Below are positions 46,271-60,000 of a DNA stretch of 64,000 nt, piece by piece. Numbering within the stretch: position 1 is the stretch's first letter; each line of letters starts with the position of its first letter. A program made the position numbers and the translations under genes. This DNA comes from Lachnospiraceae bacterium. Its GTDB lineage: Bacteria > Bacillota > Clostridia > Lachnospirales > Lachnospiraceae. The notes under the pieces are model-generated. The model was not told the origin of the DNA. It ran no database searches and saw nothing but the letters and a program-made list of their open reading frames with translations. The stretch spans positions 1-64,000 of the forward strand of contig CABJBM010000032.1 in NCBI GenBank assembly GCA_902363835.1. The letters are read 5' to 3'.

Positions 46271-47113
46271 TTATGTCACCTTCCCATGTTTAAAAAGAAG
46301 GATCATCTCATGGGTCAGACTGAGATTGGTGAAATCATCAGGGATATCCTCAGGAGCCATCCATTCTGCTGTGGATAATTCCGTTTCATCCAGACGGACT
46401 TGTGGAGAACCATCCAGTTCAGCCCAGTATCCCACTAAAATGGAATCGCTGAAGCCCCATGGCTGGTTTTTATAGTAACGTATGTTTTTAACCCGAAGCC
46501 CTACCTCTTCCATTACCTCCCGGTTAACCGTATCTTCCAGAGTCTCCCCGAATTCCGTATAGCCTGCAATCAAAGCATACCGGGTGTATTCCCTTCCTGC
46601 ATATTTTGTCAGCAGAAGCTTTCCGTTGTGAGTAACTGCCACGATAACGGCGGGAGCAATTTTTGGGTAAACAGTGTTTCCGCAGGAAGAGCACACCAAG
46701 GATCTCTCTTTTTTACTTTTTATCATGGAAGAGCCGCAGCATCCGCAAAACCGGCTGGAGCTGTAGAACCGGTGAAGCTGCATGGCGGAAACGGCTGCAA
46801 AGGACACCCACATGGGTTTTAGATCCCTGATTACACCGGTTTGATAAAATGCCAGGGAATCTGTCTCTGCCAGGGAAAGGCTGGCTTCGTCTACAAGAAA
46901 AAAATCCATCTGATCAATGGAAAAAAGGTAGTCTGAGCAGGACATTGCTTCTTCACCCAGGCTTTTTAAGTCTTTAAATTGGGGGATTTTTATGGAATCT
47001 TTTTTGTTAAGGAGAAGACGGCCATCCTGGAAATATAGAAAATAGCTGTCTGCTTTGGGTGTTTTTATTTCAAATTCATTATGAAATACATGGGGAAAAA
47101 TATCCTGAATCAT
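46271..47113 (-). CDS. nudC: NAD+ diphosphatase / Nudix hydrolase (NudC)
   Basis: This protein of about 280 residues hydrolyses NADH and can remove NAD caps from RNA. It has a zinc ribbon (FCGCCGSSMIKSKKERSLVCSSCG), the Nudix box GYTEFGETLEDTVNREVMEEVGL, and an NQPWGFSDS motif related to the SQPWPFPxS signature of NADH pyrophosphatases. ATG at 47113 follows AAGAAGG; a longer TTG-started reading from 47191 has no ribosome-binding site. Confidence 0.88.
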   Translation of the reverse strand: MIQDIFPHVFHNEFEIKTPKADSYFLYFQDGRLLLNKKDSIKIPQFKDLKSLGEEAMSCSDYLFSIDQMDFFLVDEASLSLAETDSLAFYQTGVIRDLKPMWVSFAAVSAMQLHRFYSSSRFCGCCGSSMIKSKKERSLVCSSCGNTVYPKIAPAVIVAVTHNGKLLLTKYAGREYTRYALIAGYTEFGETLEDTVNREVMEEVGLRVKNIRYYKNQPWGFSDSILVGYWAELDGSPQVRLDETELSTAEWMAPEDIPDDFTNLSLTHEMILLFKHGKVT

Positions 47114-47208
47114 ATGTGGAAAACCTTCTTCTTGATTATTTGCTGTTAAGGCATATGAAATTATTTTAAGTTCCAAAGCCTTTCCTGTCAAGCCATAAGA
47201 AAATGGTT

Positions 47209-47244
47209 AAAAAAAGAATGGCCGGCGCTTTTACAGGCACCGGC
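47209..47244 (-). terminator. terminator of bioY
   Basis: GCCGGTGC and GCGCCGGC (one G-U pair) form a strong stem followed on the minus strand by seven T residues, just past the bioY stop. Confidence 0.85.
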
Positions 47245-47259
47245 TGGTCAGAATCTTTA

Positions 47260-47847
47260 TTATTGCCGTAAAACAGCTTTTCGGATAGGGATTCCGGTGA
47301 TAACAGCGATCACCGTAAGGATGATATCCTTTGGCACGAATGCCACGATGGAGTAGGAGAATACACCTAAGATCGACATATCTCCGGATAATGCAGCCCA
47401 TTGAAGGCCTCCAATGGTTTCATCCACAAGAGTTCCCAGGATGGGCAGGAGGAACATAAGTACCGTGTTTAAGGTCTTACTGCCTGTTTTCGGCCTGATT
47501 CCGCAGAGTAGGACCATAAACAGCCAGCCCCATATGTAACCGCCCGTAAGTCCAAGTAAGGATTGAATGCCTCCGCGAAAGCTTGAAAAGACAGGCAGGC
47601 CCACGGCTCCTAAAAGAATATAAATAAGAGTTGCTAAAAATCCAAGCCTCCATCCCAATACGGTTCCTATAAGGGCAACTCCAAAGATCTGGATGGTAAT
47701 GGGAACACCGGTGGGCAGGGGAATGGAGATCTGGGAAATCACGGCAAGGACAGCCGCAAACATTCCGGCCAGTACCAATTCTTTTGTTGAAATACGGCGC
47801 CTGGCAGCAGTTGAGGTCTTTGTTTGAAAGGTTTTTGCTGTATTCAT
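47260..47847 (-). CDS. bioY: biotin transporter BioY (ECF S component)
   Basis: This 195-residue membrane protein matches BioY: VLAVISQISIPLPTGVPITIQIFGVALIGTVLG and LPVFSSFRGGIQSLLGLTGGYIWGW, with about six hydrophobic segments. It imports biotin, alone or with an ECF module. ATG at 47847 follows AAGGGAG-like bases; earlier codons overlap the promoter. A BirA-like operator lies upstream, so expression is likely repressed by biotinyl-BirA. Confidence 0.93.
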   Translation of the reverse strand: MNTAKTFQTKTSTAARRRISTKELVLAGMFAAVLAVISQISIPLPTGVPITIQIFGVALIGTVLGWRLGFLATLIYILLGAVGLPVFSSFRGGIQSLLGLTGGYIWGWLFMVLLCGIRPKTGSKTLNTVLMFLLPILGTLVDETIGGLQWAALSGDMSILGVFSYSIVAFVPKDIILTVIAVITGIPIRKAVLRQ

Positions 47848-47908
47848 AAGATCATGCTCCCTTATTGTAAGATTAATTCTAATGGAATGGTAACACATGT
47901 AAAAATAA

Positions 47909-47940
47909 TTGTCAACTAATAAATGATACAAGGTTAACAA
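47909..47940 (-). promoter_or_regulatory. BirA operator overlapping the bioY promoter
   Basis: On the minus strand, TTGTTAACC, 14 bases and AGTTGACAA form an imperfect inverted repeat, matching the BirA layout TTGTTAACC-N14-GGTTAACAA at 16 of 18 arm positions. The right arm contains TTGACA, usable as the -35 box of bioY (candidate -10 TACCAT 17 bases on), so BirA binding would block transcription. Confidence 0.75.
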
Positions 47941-48093
47941 TTGAAAATAGTATCAAAAAAAATAGATAAAATGTGGAAAAAATAACCGAACTGTAACCAA
48001 ATATATATATACTGAATAAAAGAAAAATACGGCTTATTTGTTTATTAATGGATTTTAACCTAAAGATAGGATAAATAAAAGGAGGATAAAAGT

Positions 48094-51000
48094 ATGAAGG
48101 GTGCAGTGAAGAAAGTGCATCGCTTAAGGAGGGCTATTGCCTGGCTGCTTACGGCTGCGATTGTTGCAGGAAACATATCACAGCTTTCCGTAACCACGGC
48201 ATATGCTTCAGAGGGCAGGAGCGAATATTCTTCCAATGCAGGGAAAGCATCTCCATCAGAAGCGTCTCCATCGGAGGCAACGAGGATTATAGATGTTCAG
48301 GTTACCCAATCTGCCATTGAGAAGGTTCTTAAAAAGGATTTTGACAGAAGACCGGAATTAAACGAAGATCTGGTTCCTTTTGAAGGGGATCAAAAGGATC
48401 TGGTCATAGGAAAATTGTATGAAGAGCTGGAGGGAAAGACTGTGGTGCTCCAGAAAAAGGTGGGAAAAGCCATGTATCTGGTGGTTGTATCCGATACTTT
48501 GGATGGAGAGCCTTTTTTTGAAACCGATAAATCCGAGAGGATCAGGCAGGAGTCGATCCTTAATAATATCCAGATCATAGGTGTAAACGGCTATAAGGAC
48601 AGGGATTGTGAATTCCGTCTGCGGATTATTGGTGATGATCTGATGATCACAGATGCCCAGATGGAAGAATTTGCAGTCATTGGAGAAACTTCTCAGGAAG
48701 AAAAGGCTGCACAACCATCCTCAACCGGGAATCAATCCGGGATTTCTTCAGGTTCAGGTAATTCAGGAAGCACCGGGAGCCAGGAAACCACAGGTGTAAC
48801 GGAAGAAGAAACCAAGGTCCAGGAGACTGAGGTTCAGGAAAATGAAATTCAGGAAACCGATGAGGCGGATAAAGATTTTTCGGAATCAGCTGAAGAAACA
48901 CAAAGCCAGACAGGGGAAGTAACTGAGGCCCAGACAGAAGAGCATTCCAACGAAGCCGTAGAAGAAACAAAGGATGCAGAAAAGGATACGGCTAAAGAAG
49001 AGGTTGGAAAAGAAGATCAGAATCATGCCGGGCAGGAAGAAGCTGGTGGAAGTTCTGATTCAGAAAGGTCCGGGGAAGCTCTTTCTGTAAGCAGCATGGA
49101 AATAAACGGGATCTCCATAACAAGGCATGATGTTCCGGTTCTTTTCAGTTCTGAGGACACACTGGCAACGGCTTCTGAAGCAGAGGTTGATTCCTCCGGC
49201 GAAGAAATGGCTGATCTTATTTCTGTAGGGAGTACAAAGATCCTGTCAGAGGAGGAACGGGCCGCCCTTATGGGAACGGATGCGGCTACCCTCAATGGAG
49301 AGGAAAAGAAAACCAGTTTATTTTCATTTCTCAGTCAGCCCTCTTTTTCCATGGTAGTGCACAGCTATGGAATGACATTGTTGAACACAGAGGTAAACAG
49401 TGAAGGAAAGCTTAGTCCTTATGATACGGCTCTGACCTATTACGGGCCTGATGCAACGGATGAGAAAGAAACGGTTGAAGTGAGCCTTTCTCAAAGCCAG
49501 ACAGGTTCCATAAAGGCAGGAATCGTATATTCCTATACCATCACTTATACCATGCAGGCAGCTCCTCTTTACGAATATGCTGCAGGCGGAAAGCTTTCTC
49601 TGTTTGATGTATATGAGAATGCAAAGATCAGATTTACCGTCCCTGCCGGCATTGCCATAGAAGAGCAGCCGGGCAAAGTAAAGCTGATCTCCTCTGATGA
49701 TGATGGCAAGGTTTATGAAATCAGCGTTGGAGATGAACAGAATGTGATCCGCCCGGGCAAATCAGACAGCATAACCATGAACGCCTATATTGACGGAAAT
49801 GGAAAAAGAGCGGTGGGAGAGAAGTTTGAATTGCCTGAAAACAGTGTTGCATTTTATGCCGATGTTAAGGTGGCGGATAAGACAGACACAGGAAATGTAA
49901 CTTATCCGGGAAATATTGAAACCGTCACTTATGCGCAGCAACCGGCGGATACCACACTGACTCTTTTGTCAGATGATATATGGCATATTAAAAAGAGCTT
50001 AAATTCAACTGGTAATCCTTACACCGTTGTAAGAGACGGAGAGGGAAATCCTGAGTTTGTAGATATTACCTATTTGATTGAAGTTGGTATGTACGGAGGC
50101 TCAAATACCATATCCAGACAGCCTGATGGAATCGTTTATCAAACCTATGGCCGGACCGGTTTTGAGAAGGGGTCTTTTAAAATTACGGACTCTCTAAAAA
50201 TTACTACAGAAAATGCACCTGAGGCCATGAAGCCGGTTTCCGTAACAGCGAAATGGGGAGATGGATCCAATGTTCATATGATCCAAAATGAAGATGGGTC
50301 AATTACAATTGATGAATTCAGGACTAAGGGGCAGAATGGGGCGGATCATATTTATGTATCAGACCTGGCACCTACCTACAGCTCCTACCTGGTAACGGCC
50401 CGTTATCCCTATGAACCATTTTTACTGAAGTACAATGATAAGCGTATTGGAGATAAAACCGTATTTACAGTGAACAATAATGCCCATCTGGAATATGTAA
50501 AGCTTGGAGAGGAACAGCTGGTAACAGAAGATTCTGATGTCAATGTTATTGTCCATGAGTTCAACCAGCCGGCAGTCATTAAGATAAAGAAAGAAATCGA
50601 TGAAGGCCTGGGAGTTACCCAGAAATATGGGTTGGATATGGAAAAGGAATATACTGGGATGGCCGGCTTTGAGATTTATTCTCTGGAATCAGATAACAAA
50701 CTGATATCTTATGAGAAGTACACGGTTATAGACAGTAATGGGAAAAAGATTGACAATAAGAACATAGTGGTAAATCCTTCAAATGAAAAAGACGAAAGCG
50801 GATTCTATGAAACAGGGGATAATGGATACATTCAGATTCAGGTAGATCCCGGAACCTATGTGATTAAAGAGAAGGTAAATCCTGTTGGGACCAAATTTAA
50901 TTCCGCAAAGGTGGGAACAAGTCCTGTTGCTCAGGGAGAGGATATTAAGGTCACCTTAAAGGCAGGAGAAAATGCTGAGGTTACGGTGGTAAATGAAGTC

Positions 51001-54000
51001 ATAGGAAAAGGAGCCATTGAGTTTTATAAAAAAGCTCGTACCTGGGATAGCGTAAACCTTAATGATAAAGATTTAAATGTCCTGGATGGTGCGGAATTTA
51101 CTCTTTATCAGAAGAATGCAAACGGAAGTGCCACAGAGGTAAAAAAGGTAAAGTCAGACAGCAATGGATATGTATTGTTTAAGCCTCTTTCAACAGGCGA
51201 ATACATTGTAAGGGAAACAAGCGCCAACGGATACATTCTTGACAATCACGATTATGAGGTGACTGTAGAGGCCAATAAAACATCCCATATAAAAGAGGGG
51301 GATGATAACTTCATTGTCAACAAGTTAAATGAGGCAAAAGTAAGTGTGACCAAGTTGATGCAGGCTGACAATTGTGATTATATAAAGGTACCGGAAGCCT
51401 ACAAAAAGGACTTTAATGATAAGTTCTGGTTTGAGAAGAATGTGGGCGGTACATGGGAAAAAGTGAGCATTAACTCCAAGATCACCTACTCCCTGGATGG
51501 TGAAAGCCAGTTTACGGCTGCTCTTCCTGTTTATGATGGAAAGGGTCAGGAGATTGAGTACCGTGCAGTTGAGGAAGTACCGGAAGGGTATTCTAACGGA
51601 AATGGAAGCGGAGATGGTTTTTCTCAGGAAACAAAGGGAAATAAGACTTATATTTATAAGACCTTTTCCCTGAAACCTTTAGAGATAACTGAGGTAAGCT
51701 TAAAAAACAATAAGGGAGGAACCTTAAAGCTTCAAAAGGAGGCATGGTCCATCAACAATGGAAGCCTGGATAAAAATGCTTCCAAAAAAGGATATCAGTT
51801 TAAGCTATATTATAAAGACGGGGAAAATTACACCGAAGTATTACCTGGAACTGTCCATACTACAGACAGCAACGGAGAAATTCTGGTAAAGGGTCTTGAT
51901 GTAACAAAGGAATATTACTGGTCTGAGATCAATAACAGCAGCGGGAAGCTGGAAGCAGAGGATTCCGCGAAGACGGTAACTTCAGGAGATCAGGTTTTCA
52001 TCGGCCCTTATGGAGTAATGAGAGAAAGCGATACTGCTGTAAAGGCCTATAACATTCCTCAAAAAGTTCCTTACTGGCTTTATAAGGTTGATATTACAGA
52101 TAAAGGTAAAACCTTATCTGCAACATTCCAGATAACAAAAGATAATGGAACAACTGTGGTTTATGACAAATTAACAGTACGCAATACGGGAACTTGCGTT
52201 ATTCTTGATCCAGGTACAGATTATACCATAAAAGAAACAATACCTCCTTCCAAGTATGAAAAGGGGGCAGATATTACTGTTAAAACTCCGGATAAACCTG
52301 TGACAAAAAAGCAATTGGAAGATTGGTTTGCACAAAGCAGCACGTTTAATCGTCTGACTTTTGAAAATAAGCCATACAAATCAGTTACCATTAAAAAGAT
52401 ACAGCATGATGCAGACGGAAAAGCAAATTCCAGTATAAATACAATAACATTTAAAGCCTATGTAATGGAAGACAACGGCTTTAAAGAAAAAGCTATCTTA
52501 ACATCCAATACTGCGGCCCAGCTTGCTCCTAATAATTATTACTTTAAGGAAGATATTCCAAGCGATAATATTAACCCCTATTACCTGCTTTCTGATACTG
52601 ACAGAACTGAAGGCTCACATTCAGGTAATCCTAATTATGTAGTTTCAGGAAAAGAAATATATTATGGACCATTTCCCATAGTTGCAGCATCTTCAAAAGG
52701 AGAAAGGAACGAGGAGATCTATCTGGGGGGACCTAAAAAGCCGTTAGATAATTATAAGGATTATGGCAAAGTAACGGTTACTAAAAAGGATGCTCTTAGA
52801 AATACTTCTGTAAACGAAGCAGTTTTTGGTATTTTCAAAGCCAGTGACTTTAATGTAGATGACTGGGCAACAAGCATTAAAAAAACACCCATTCAGGAGG
52901 TAACTACCAGCGGAAGTGGTCAGGCAACCTTTGACAGCACAAACCTTAAGATTTTTGACGCAAATGGTGCCAGGATTTCCTATGTTATAGCTGAGATATC
53001 GCCACCTCCTGGATATCTGCCGTCTTATGAAATCTTGACGACTACTTTAAAAGAAGGCAAGGTCATTACCACGGTAAATGGGGATGCAGGTGGCAGCCAG
53101 CTAATTATTAAGAATGAACCAAAGCTGACCATCCGCACCCAGAAGTATTGGAGGGATGAGTGGAATTATCAGTTCTATCAGGTGGATCATGTCCTTGGAA
53201 ACGTGAAGCTGGCCCTTTATAAGGTGAATTCAGAAGATTCCACTAAGGCAGACTACGTAAAAACAGAAACTACCAATGCCTATGACGGAATTGCAACCTT
53301 TGGTGACATTAACCGAAATGATATCTACTTTATCGTTGAGGTAAGAGTACCCACCAAGGACGAAACAGGCTTTGGCTTTGACCTTAATATGAAGGATAAA
53401 ACACCTTTGGCAAATGGAGATGAAGCACCACCCAATACCCTTTTAGTTTCAGACCTAAGAAGCGGTGTGTACAATGCAGTGGAGTATACGGGTAAGAATC
53501 TTCCCCAAAATGCGTCTTCATTAATCCAGAACACTGGTGCTCTTTATAACTATAAGCCATGGGTCCAGTTTAATATATTAAAAACCTGTGATGGGAAGGC
53601 CTTAAATGGAGACACCCATCCAGAGGAAAAAGTCAATGGAGCCAAATTCACTCTTTACAAGATGAAGGGAAATGAGAAGAATCTGTCAAGCATTCAGTTG
53701 GCAGATTTGGAAGATAAGAACCGTTTTGAAAAGGCAGGCAGTTATGAAAGCGGCACCCGGGTCAACCCACAGACAGGTGAAAGGGTGAACGGAGAATTTG
53801 ATACCACCATTTTGGAAACCGGTAAAGTATACTGGCTGGTAGAAGAAGAACCGGCACCAGGGTATCAGCTGCCCGGCGGGCGTCAGATCGTAGCAGTATT
53901 TGTACCTGAAGAGGAATCCAGATATTCAGGCTATGGGGAAATACTTCATAAATATACGGACGGACGTAATAAAGAGCTTGCTGTGGTAAAAAACCAGCAT

Positions 54001-57000
54001 GGAACTGGTCCCGGAGGTCTTGATGCGTACTATTTCCAGATTAAATTAAACAAATGGCTGAAGAATGCTGCAAAACCAACGGTGCAGCCGACCCTTTTAG
54101 GCGGAGCCAAATTCCAGATATGGCTGCTTGATCCGGATAGTAAAGAAAAGCTGCTTCCGGTTGAGGTGGTGGAAACAGGTCTGGAATCAGACAATAACAA
54201 CAAAACCGGTTATGCTCTTTCTAAGATGATCAATATGGGTAAGCTTAAAGAAGGGCTTGTAAGCAAGGGTCATGATGAAAACAACATTAACAGGATCCTT
54301 AAGCTTGAGAACGAAAATGTAAAGGCTCTCTTTGGACTGGAGGAAGTATATGCGCCTTCCAAGGTGCAGATGGATCCCACTCTTCACTACCTGGAAGTAA
54401 CGGTTCCCAGGAACAGAGATTCCATTAAGGATCAGTATTTCTGGGAGCAGGGAGATTCAGAGGAATACCGCCTGATGAATACGGTATTGGAACAATATCC
54501 GGTAACACTTGCGAAATATGGATATGTACCAGATACCAGCACCTTTAACAAAACGGATGAGCAACTGGATAACATTAATATTAAAAAGACGCCTTTAAGC
54601 GGCGTACAGTTTGATATCGAACAGTATCAATGGGCAAATGGCAAGTACAGTTATGAAAGTATCGGAACCTATACCACAGACAGCAATGGTCAGGTAAAAA
54701 TACCAAATGGCTTACAAGCCGGGCGGTACCGGTTAAAGGAAACTCTGACCAGTGTCCAGCAGCAGAAATATATAACCATGTATACCGGAGATCCCGATCT
54801 TTGGCGATATTTTACTGTAGGAAGCAACCCAGTCACTGTGAATGTTTATAACCCGGAGAAGCCGGATCTGGTAATTGAGAAAACCACCTGGGCAGGAGAT
54901 CCATCTGTAAACCTTGAGGGAGTCACCTTTACCATCCAAAAATCAGGGAGCAGTGAGATCCAAAGGACTACCAAACTTGAGAAAGGGAAATATGTGGCCA
55001 GTTTTAATAGTCTGGACAGCGGTGTTTACACCATAAAAGCAGAAGTCTTAGGAACCGAAGCGGCAAAGTCTGTGACTAACCAATATTTTGAAACCATGTC
55101 AGTGGATGTGGGGTATAAAGCAAAAGCCGTTGGAGAAATGGTTTCCCTGGTTCCTGTAGGAGCCGCAGCAGGAAAGCTGGCAACCGCAGCAGTTAAAAAC
55201 CCACGTCTGGAAGAATTAACCATTCATAAAATTGATGCAGAAACAAAGAAAAGTGGTTCTAATATGGCGGGCGCTTCTTTTCATGTAGAATACTTGAAGT
55301 TCCGCTCCGGTACTGATCTGGTGGGAGGGGTTCTGCAGAATGTAAAAGAGGAAGGTTATGCAAAGCCAGATCAGGACTTTAGTACTGCCTCAGGAACCCT
55401 GACAGATAACAAAGATGGCTCCTATACGCTGAAAGACTGTGAACCTGGCTGGTACCGGATCACAGAGCAGAAAGCTCCGGCAGGTTATACCATTGATGCT
55501 CAGCCAATCATTGTGGCTTTAGTGGGAGATATGGCAGGCGGATATGAAAATAATCCTTCAGTCACCATTGAAAACAGAAAGAAAACGGAATTGACCGTAA
55601 CAAAGAAGCTTTTCTTTGGCGACGGATTTAAAAATGACGAGAACATTGCCAGTAAGCTTCCTGCTGAAATCGTATTTGATGTTTACACCTATTCTAATAA
55701 TGCCTATAAGCAGGTGTTAGACGAAGACAGCAAGCCGGTACAGGTAAGAATTCAGAAATTTGAAGCTCAGGATGGCTATTACGCAGCAAAGGGAACTGTG
55801 CTTCTTCCACAGAAGCCGGAGGGCGGCGCCTACTATCTGAAAGAGCAGGAGAACCCTGACTGGATGCTTTCGGACCCAGGTACGGTGGAAAACGGAATCC
55901 TTCAGGCAGACGGATATATTAAGGTGGGAGCAGAGACTGACTTTACATCCCAAAACCCGGTATCCATTGCAGTGAGCAATCAATATGCAAAGGCCAGGAT
56001 ACTTCTGACCAAGGTAGATGGAACGGATAATACAAAGAAACTCTCGGGAGCAGCCTTTAAGCTGTATTCTGATCCCCAGCTGACCAATGAAGTGGGAAAT
56101 TTTGCAGAGATAGGCCAAAGCGGAGTATACGAAATCGTATTTTCCACCAAGATCTACAGTCCCGGAACTTATTATATTAAAGAAATAAATGCTCCTGCAG
56201 GCTATATTGCAATTACAACAGCCATACCAACGGAAGGCCTGAAGGTAGAAACAGGAAAAACAACAGCGATTACCGTGCAAAATCAGGGCGGTATTGATTT
56301 ACAGATTACCAAATACAGCGGAAATGGAGGTTTGGAATCCCTTAAGTCAGGAATCACCTTTGAACTTTACAGAAGAACCGGGGAAGGTACCTGGAAATTT
56401 GTTTTAGAAGGTATTACAGATTCCCAGGGAAAGCTTTCCTTCCGGGGACTTGAACTTCCAGCAGGGGATTCCTACGGAGTTTATGAGGTAATAAAGAGTG
56501 AGAATGGCTTTGAAACATTCCGCATGGATTCCTTTAAAGGGCCGGAAGGAACCATTCTTCCCACAGTATCGGATGTGACAAAGAACGGAGAAACCAAAAC
56601 AGGCCTTGACCTTTATGTTCTCACAGGAAGCAATACCGTTACTCCGGGAGTTTATGACTTTGAGGCTCATAACCAGGAAGCACTGCCTTTAAAGCTCATT
56701 AAAAACGATGTAAATAAATCAGATAATCCTGGCAGTTCCATTGCCGTTTCCATGAAGGTTATGGATAAAGAAACAGGAACCCAGGTTGGAAATACAGTTA
56801 CTGTTCCATATGGGGAGACAGGAACCACGGTGCTTCTGTTACCGGGAACCTATATCATTGAAGAGATGGCAGTGGCCCAGAACAGCCAGGGCTATATCAT
56901 TAACAAAGATGATGCGAGAACCGTTTACAGGAAAGCAGCAGAAGTTAAAAAAGGTGTGATTCCGGATCCCTGTGAATTTACAAACGTAAAACAGAAGACA

Positions 57001-60000
57001 GGGGTAACGCTGGATAAGACTTCTCTTACAACCTCATTAAAGGATTTGTGGTGGCATGAGGGGCAGACAGTGACCTATACCCTGACGCCTCACGGAATCA
57101 ACAGCATACCTTTGGACCGGTTTGTAGTAACGGATACCGGATTAAAGATGCTGGATGCAGGAAAAGATCTCCTTTTAGAGCCTGAGTATACCTATGAGAA
57201 ATACACCATTACCGGTGTAAAGCCTGGGAAAGCCACAGAACAAAACCATATTCAGGGGGCAAAGACCGGAACCATTATGGCGGATGTGACCTTCTATGAT
57301 TTTAACGGAAACCAGGTGGGAGAGGTTCAGAGCGTTGCAGTGTCCGGTGACGGAGAGATCGGCGTGATTAAACCCGTAAACGGTAAAATGGTCAAATCCT
57401 TCCAGATCAGCTACCGGGATGACACCCTGAAGGCCTCCACAGAAAACCATTATGTTCTTGGAAATGATTTCGTGCCGGGAAGCATAGATGTTACGGTGAA
57501 GCTGAGCCGTCAGGAGGCAGAACTGTCTGATGGAACCTTTAAGAAAGAAATCAAGTATATCCGCAATGAGGCCGAAGTGGCCATGGATTATAGAAAGTGG
57601 GATATCAATGGAACACTGGTTCAGAATCAGGAAAAGAGCCAGACAAAGCAGGTTTGTGATATTCAGGTTGTTCAGAGTCAGGCACCGACGATCTCTGTAA
57701 AAAAGAGTGTGGATCCAATTAAAGGAATCCAGCCAAGTGATATTCTGACCTATACTCTTTCTGTTAAGAACGATACAACAAGCGATGATCCTGATATTGC
57801 GAAGATGCAAAAGCCAATCCTCATTGATTACGTGCCTCTTGGTGTTACGGTATCAGGAGAATCAACCGGTGAGAACCGCCTGTTAAAGGCTGTCACCTTA
57901 AAGGCAGCCCCACAGGGCGTTGCCATTGAAAAGACCATTAAAAAAGTTGACCCAACCACCGGACGGGAGACCTTATTCATCCAGCTCAGCGGAGCCTTGG
58001 ATAAGGGAGAGTCCGTTACAGTTGAAGTAAAAGCACAGATCGCGGGAAGTATTATCAATTATGGAAAGAACATTCTCAATGAACTTTATGTTACAAGTGA
58101 TGTTCTGCAGCCTGCGTTTTCATTAAACCAGACCGGTGCTTCCTTTATGATCAAAACAGATTCAGGCAGCAAATGGCCCAGTGCAGATTTGCCAAAGGCT
58201 GTGCAGCTGCCGGATGAAAAGTACCGCAATTATGGATTCGCTTCAGATTCTGCAGAGAATACCATGAGCACCGGAACAGGGCTGGTTCTCTATAAGGAAG
58301 TAAAAGGAAACCTAGATACCAGATTTGTGTCGGGAACAACCGTAGGAAAGGTGGCAAAGAGCGCGGAAAATACGGATCTGACCGAATATGACGGCACTGT
58401 ATTATACCGGCTCATGGTAAACAATGCTTCAGTCAGCGATTATATCACCAAGCTGCAGCTCATGGATATCCTTCCGGTCAAAGGTGATTACAGTACCGGC
58501 AATTTTGAACGGCTCAGTGATTACCGGCTAAAGTATGAAAATATTGTATCCATTGCCATTGAGAACAGGACAGATCACAAGGAAGGCAGAAAGGTCGAAG
58601 GTTTTAGCAATCAGGTGACCTATTCTGAAGCAGTATTTAACAACAAAGTAACGGCACAGCAAGGAAAAGAATCCATGCTGAACGATAACAATGACGGGTT
58701 CTGGTCCGGAAACTCCAGTGATCCTGCGGCGATTCGCATTAAGATTACTGATCCTGACTTCTATCTGGCCCCAGGGGAAAACCTGGTGATAACCTATAAG
58801 ACAGTTGTTCCTTATAACGACATGAAGGAACTGGATAGTGTAGCTTATGGGTATGCGGTCAATGACTTTGCCACCTCCTATAGCTATAAGAAGAGTTTAT
58901 CAGATACGTCTGAAATAAAATTCACCCAGGCACAGACCAGCAATGCGGTTCAGGTAGTTCTGGTTCCGGGAAAAGTAAAGGTATCAGGACGGATATGGAT
59001 TGACGATAATAACAATGGAATACAGGATGAGAGCCTTGAAAAGGATCATCTTCTTACAGATCTGCTTCCCCTGCTCCAGTCAAAGTATTTTAAGGTCAGT
59101 CTGTTGAAATACGGAAAGAACGGCGACGATGAAGTGTCAGGTAAGGTGGACTTAAGCGATGCCAGATTCCTGTTTGACGAGTTGACGCCTGCAAAGCCTT
59201 TTGGCATTACAGGATCGGAATTCACTGCGGAACAGGAAAACAGCTGGTACAGCAATCAGTCCTTGATCGTATCCAGGCTAAAGGGAGAAGACCCTGCCCA
59301 TTACCGGATTTATGTGACAACGGGAACAATGCCAAAGGGATATGAGGATCTGGTACTCAAGCTGACAAAACCGACCATGCTTTCTACAGGGCAAAATGCG
59401 GAGGCCGGAAGAGCAAGGCTTCCTAAGACATTGGCAGCAGGAGGAAGTAATTATGAAGAAAGTCTTGACAGCAACTTTAAAGAGACAAAGGATTCTTATG
59501 CATCAGAAGACTTCTTCCTATGGTCGGCAGGAGATGAGTATGATAAGACAAAGGATATTGGTTTTGTACCATTTAGAAATGTAACTATTAAGAAGACAAA
59601 TGAAGCCGGGAATCCGGTAGAAGGCGCTCATTTCAGCATTTACGGTCCGTATAGCAATGAGGAGATGGCAGCATTCCGGGAAAACGGAATTAAGAATGTG
59701 TCAGACCTTGGAAGCCCTGTTGCACAGGGAAACACGGCTTTAAATGGGGATGAGGCAGTATGGAATGCAGGAGAACTTCTCTATTACTGGAATTATATTG
59801 TTGTAGAGGATGGAACACCTGCAGGATATGAGATTGCCAGGGCGCAAACCAGTGATATGGTACCAATGGCTTCCTACCAGGTAAAGGGCCAAAAGGCCTG
59901 GGAACTTCTCAGCAAGGAATTTAAGACAGCTGGAAACCCCATACCAAGCACGGTAACGGTTAAGAACAGCTATGTGTCCGGAACACTGGAATTTACAAAG

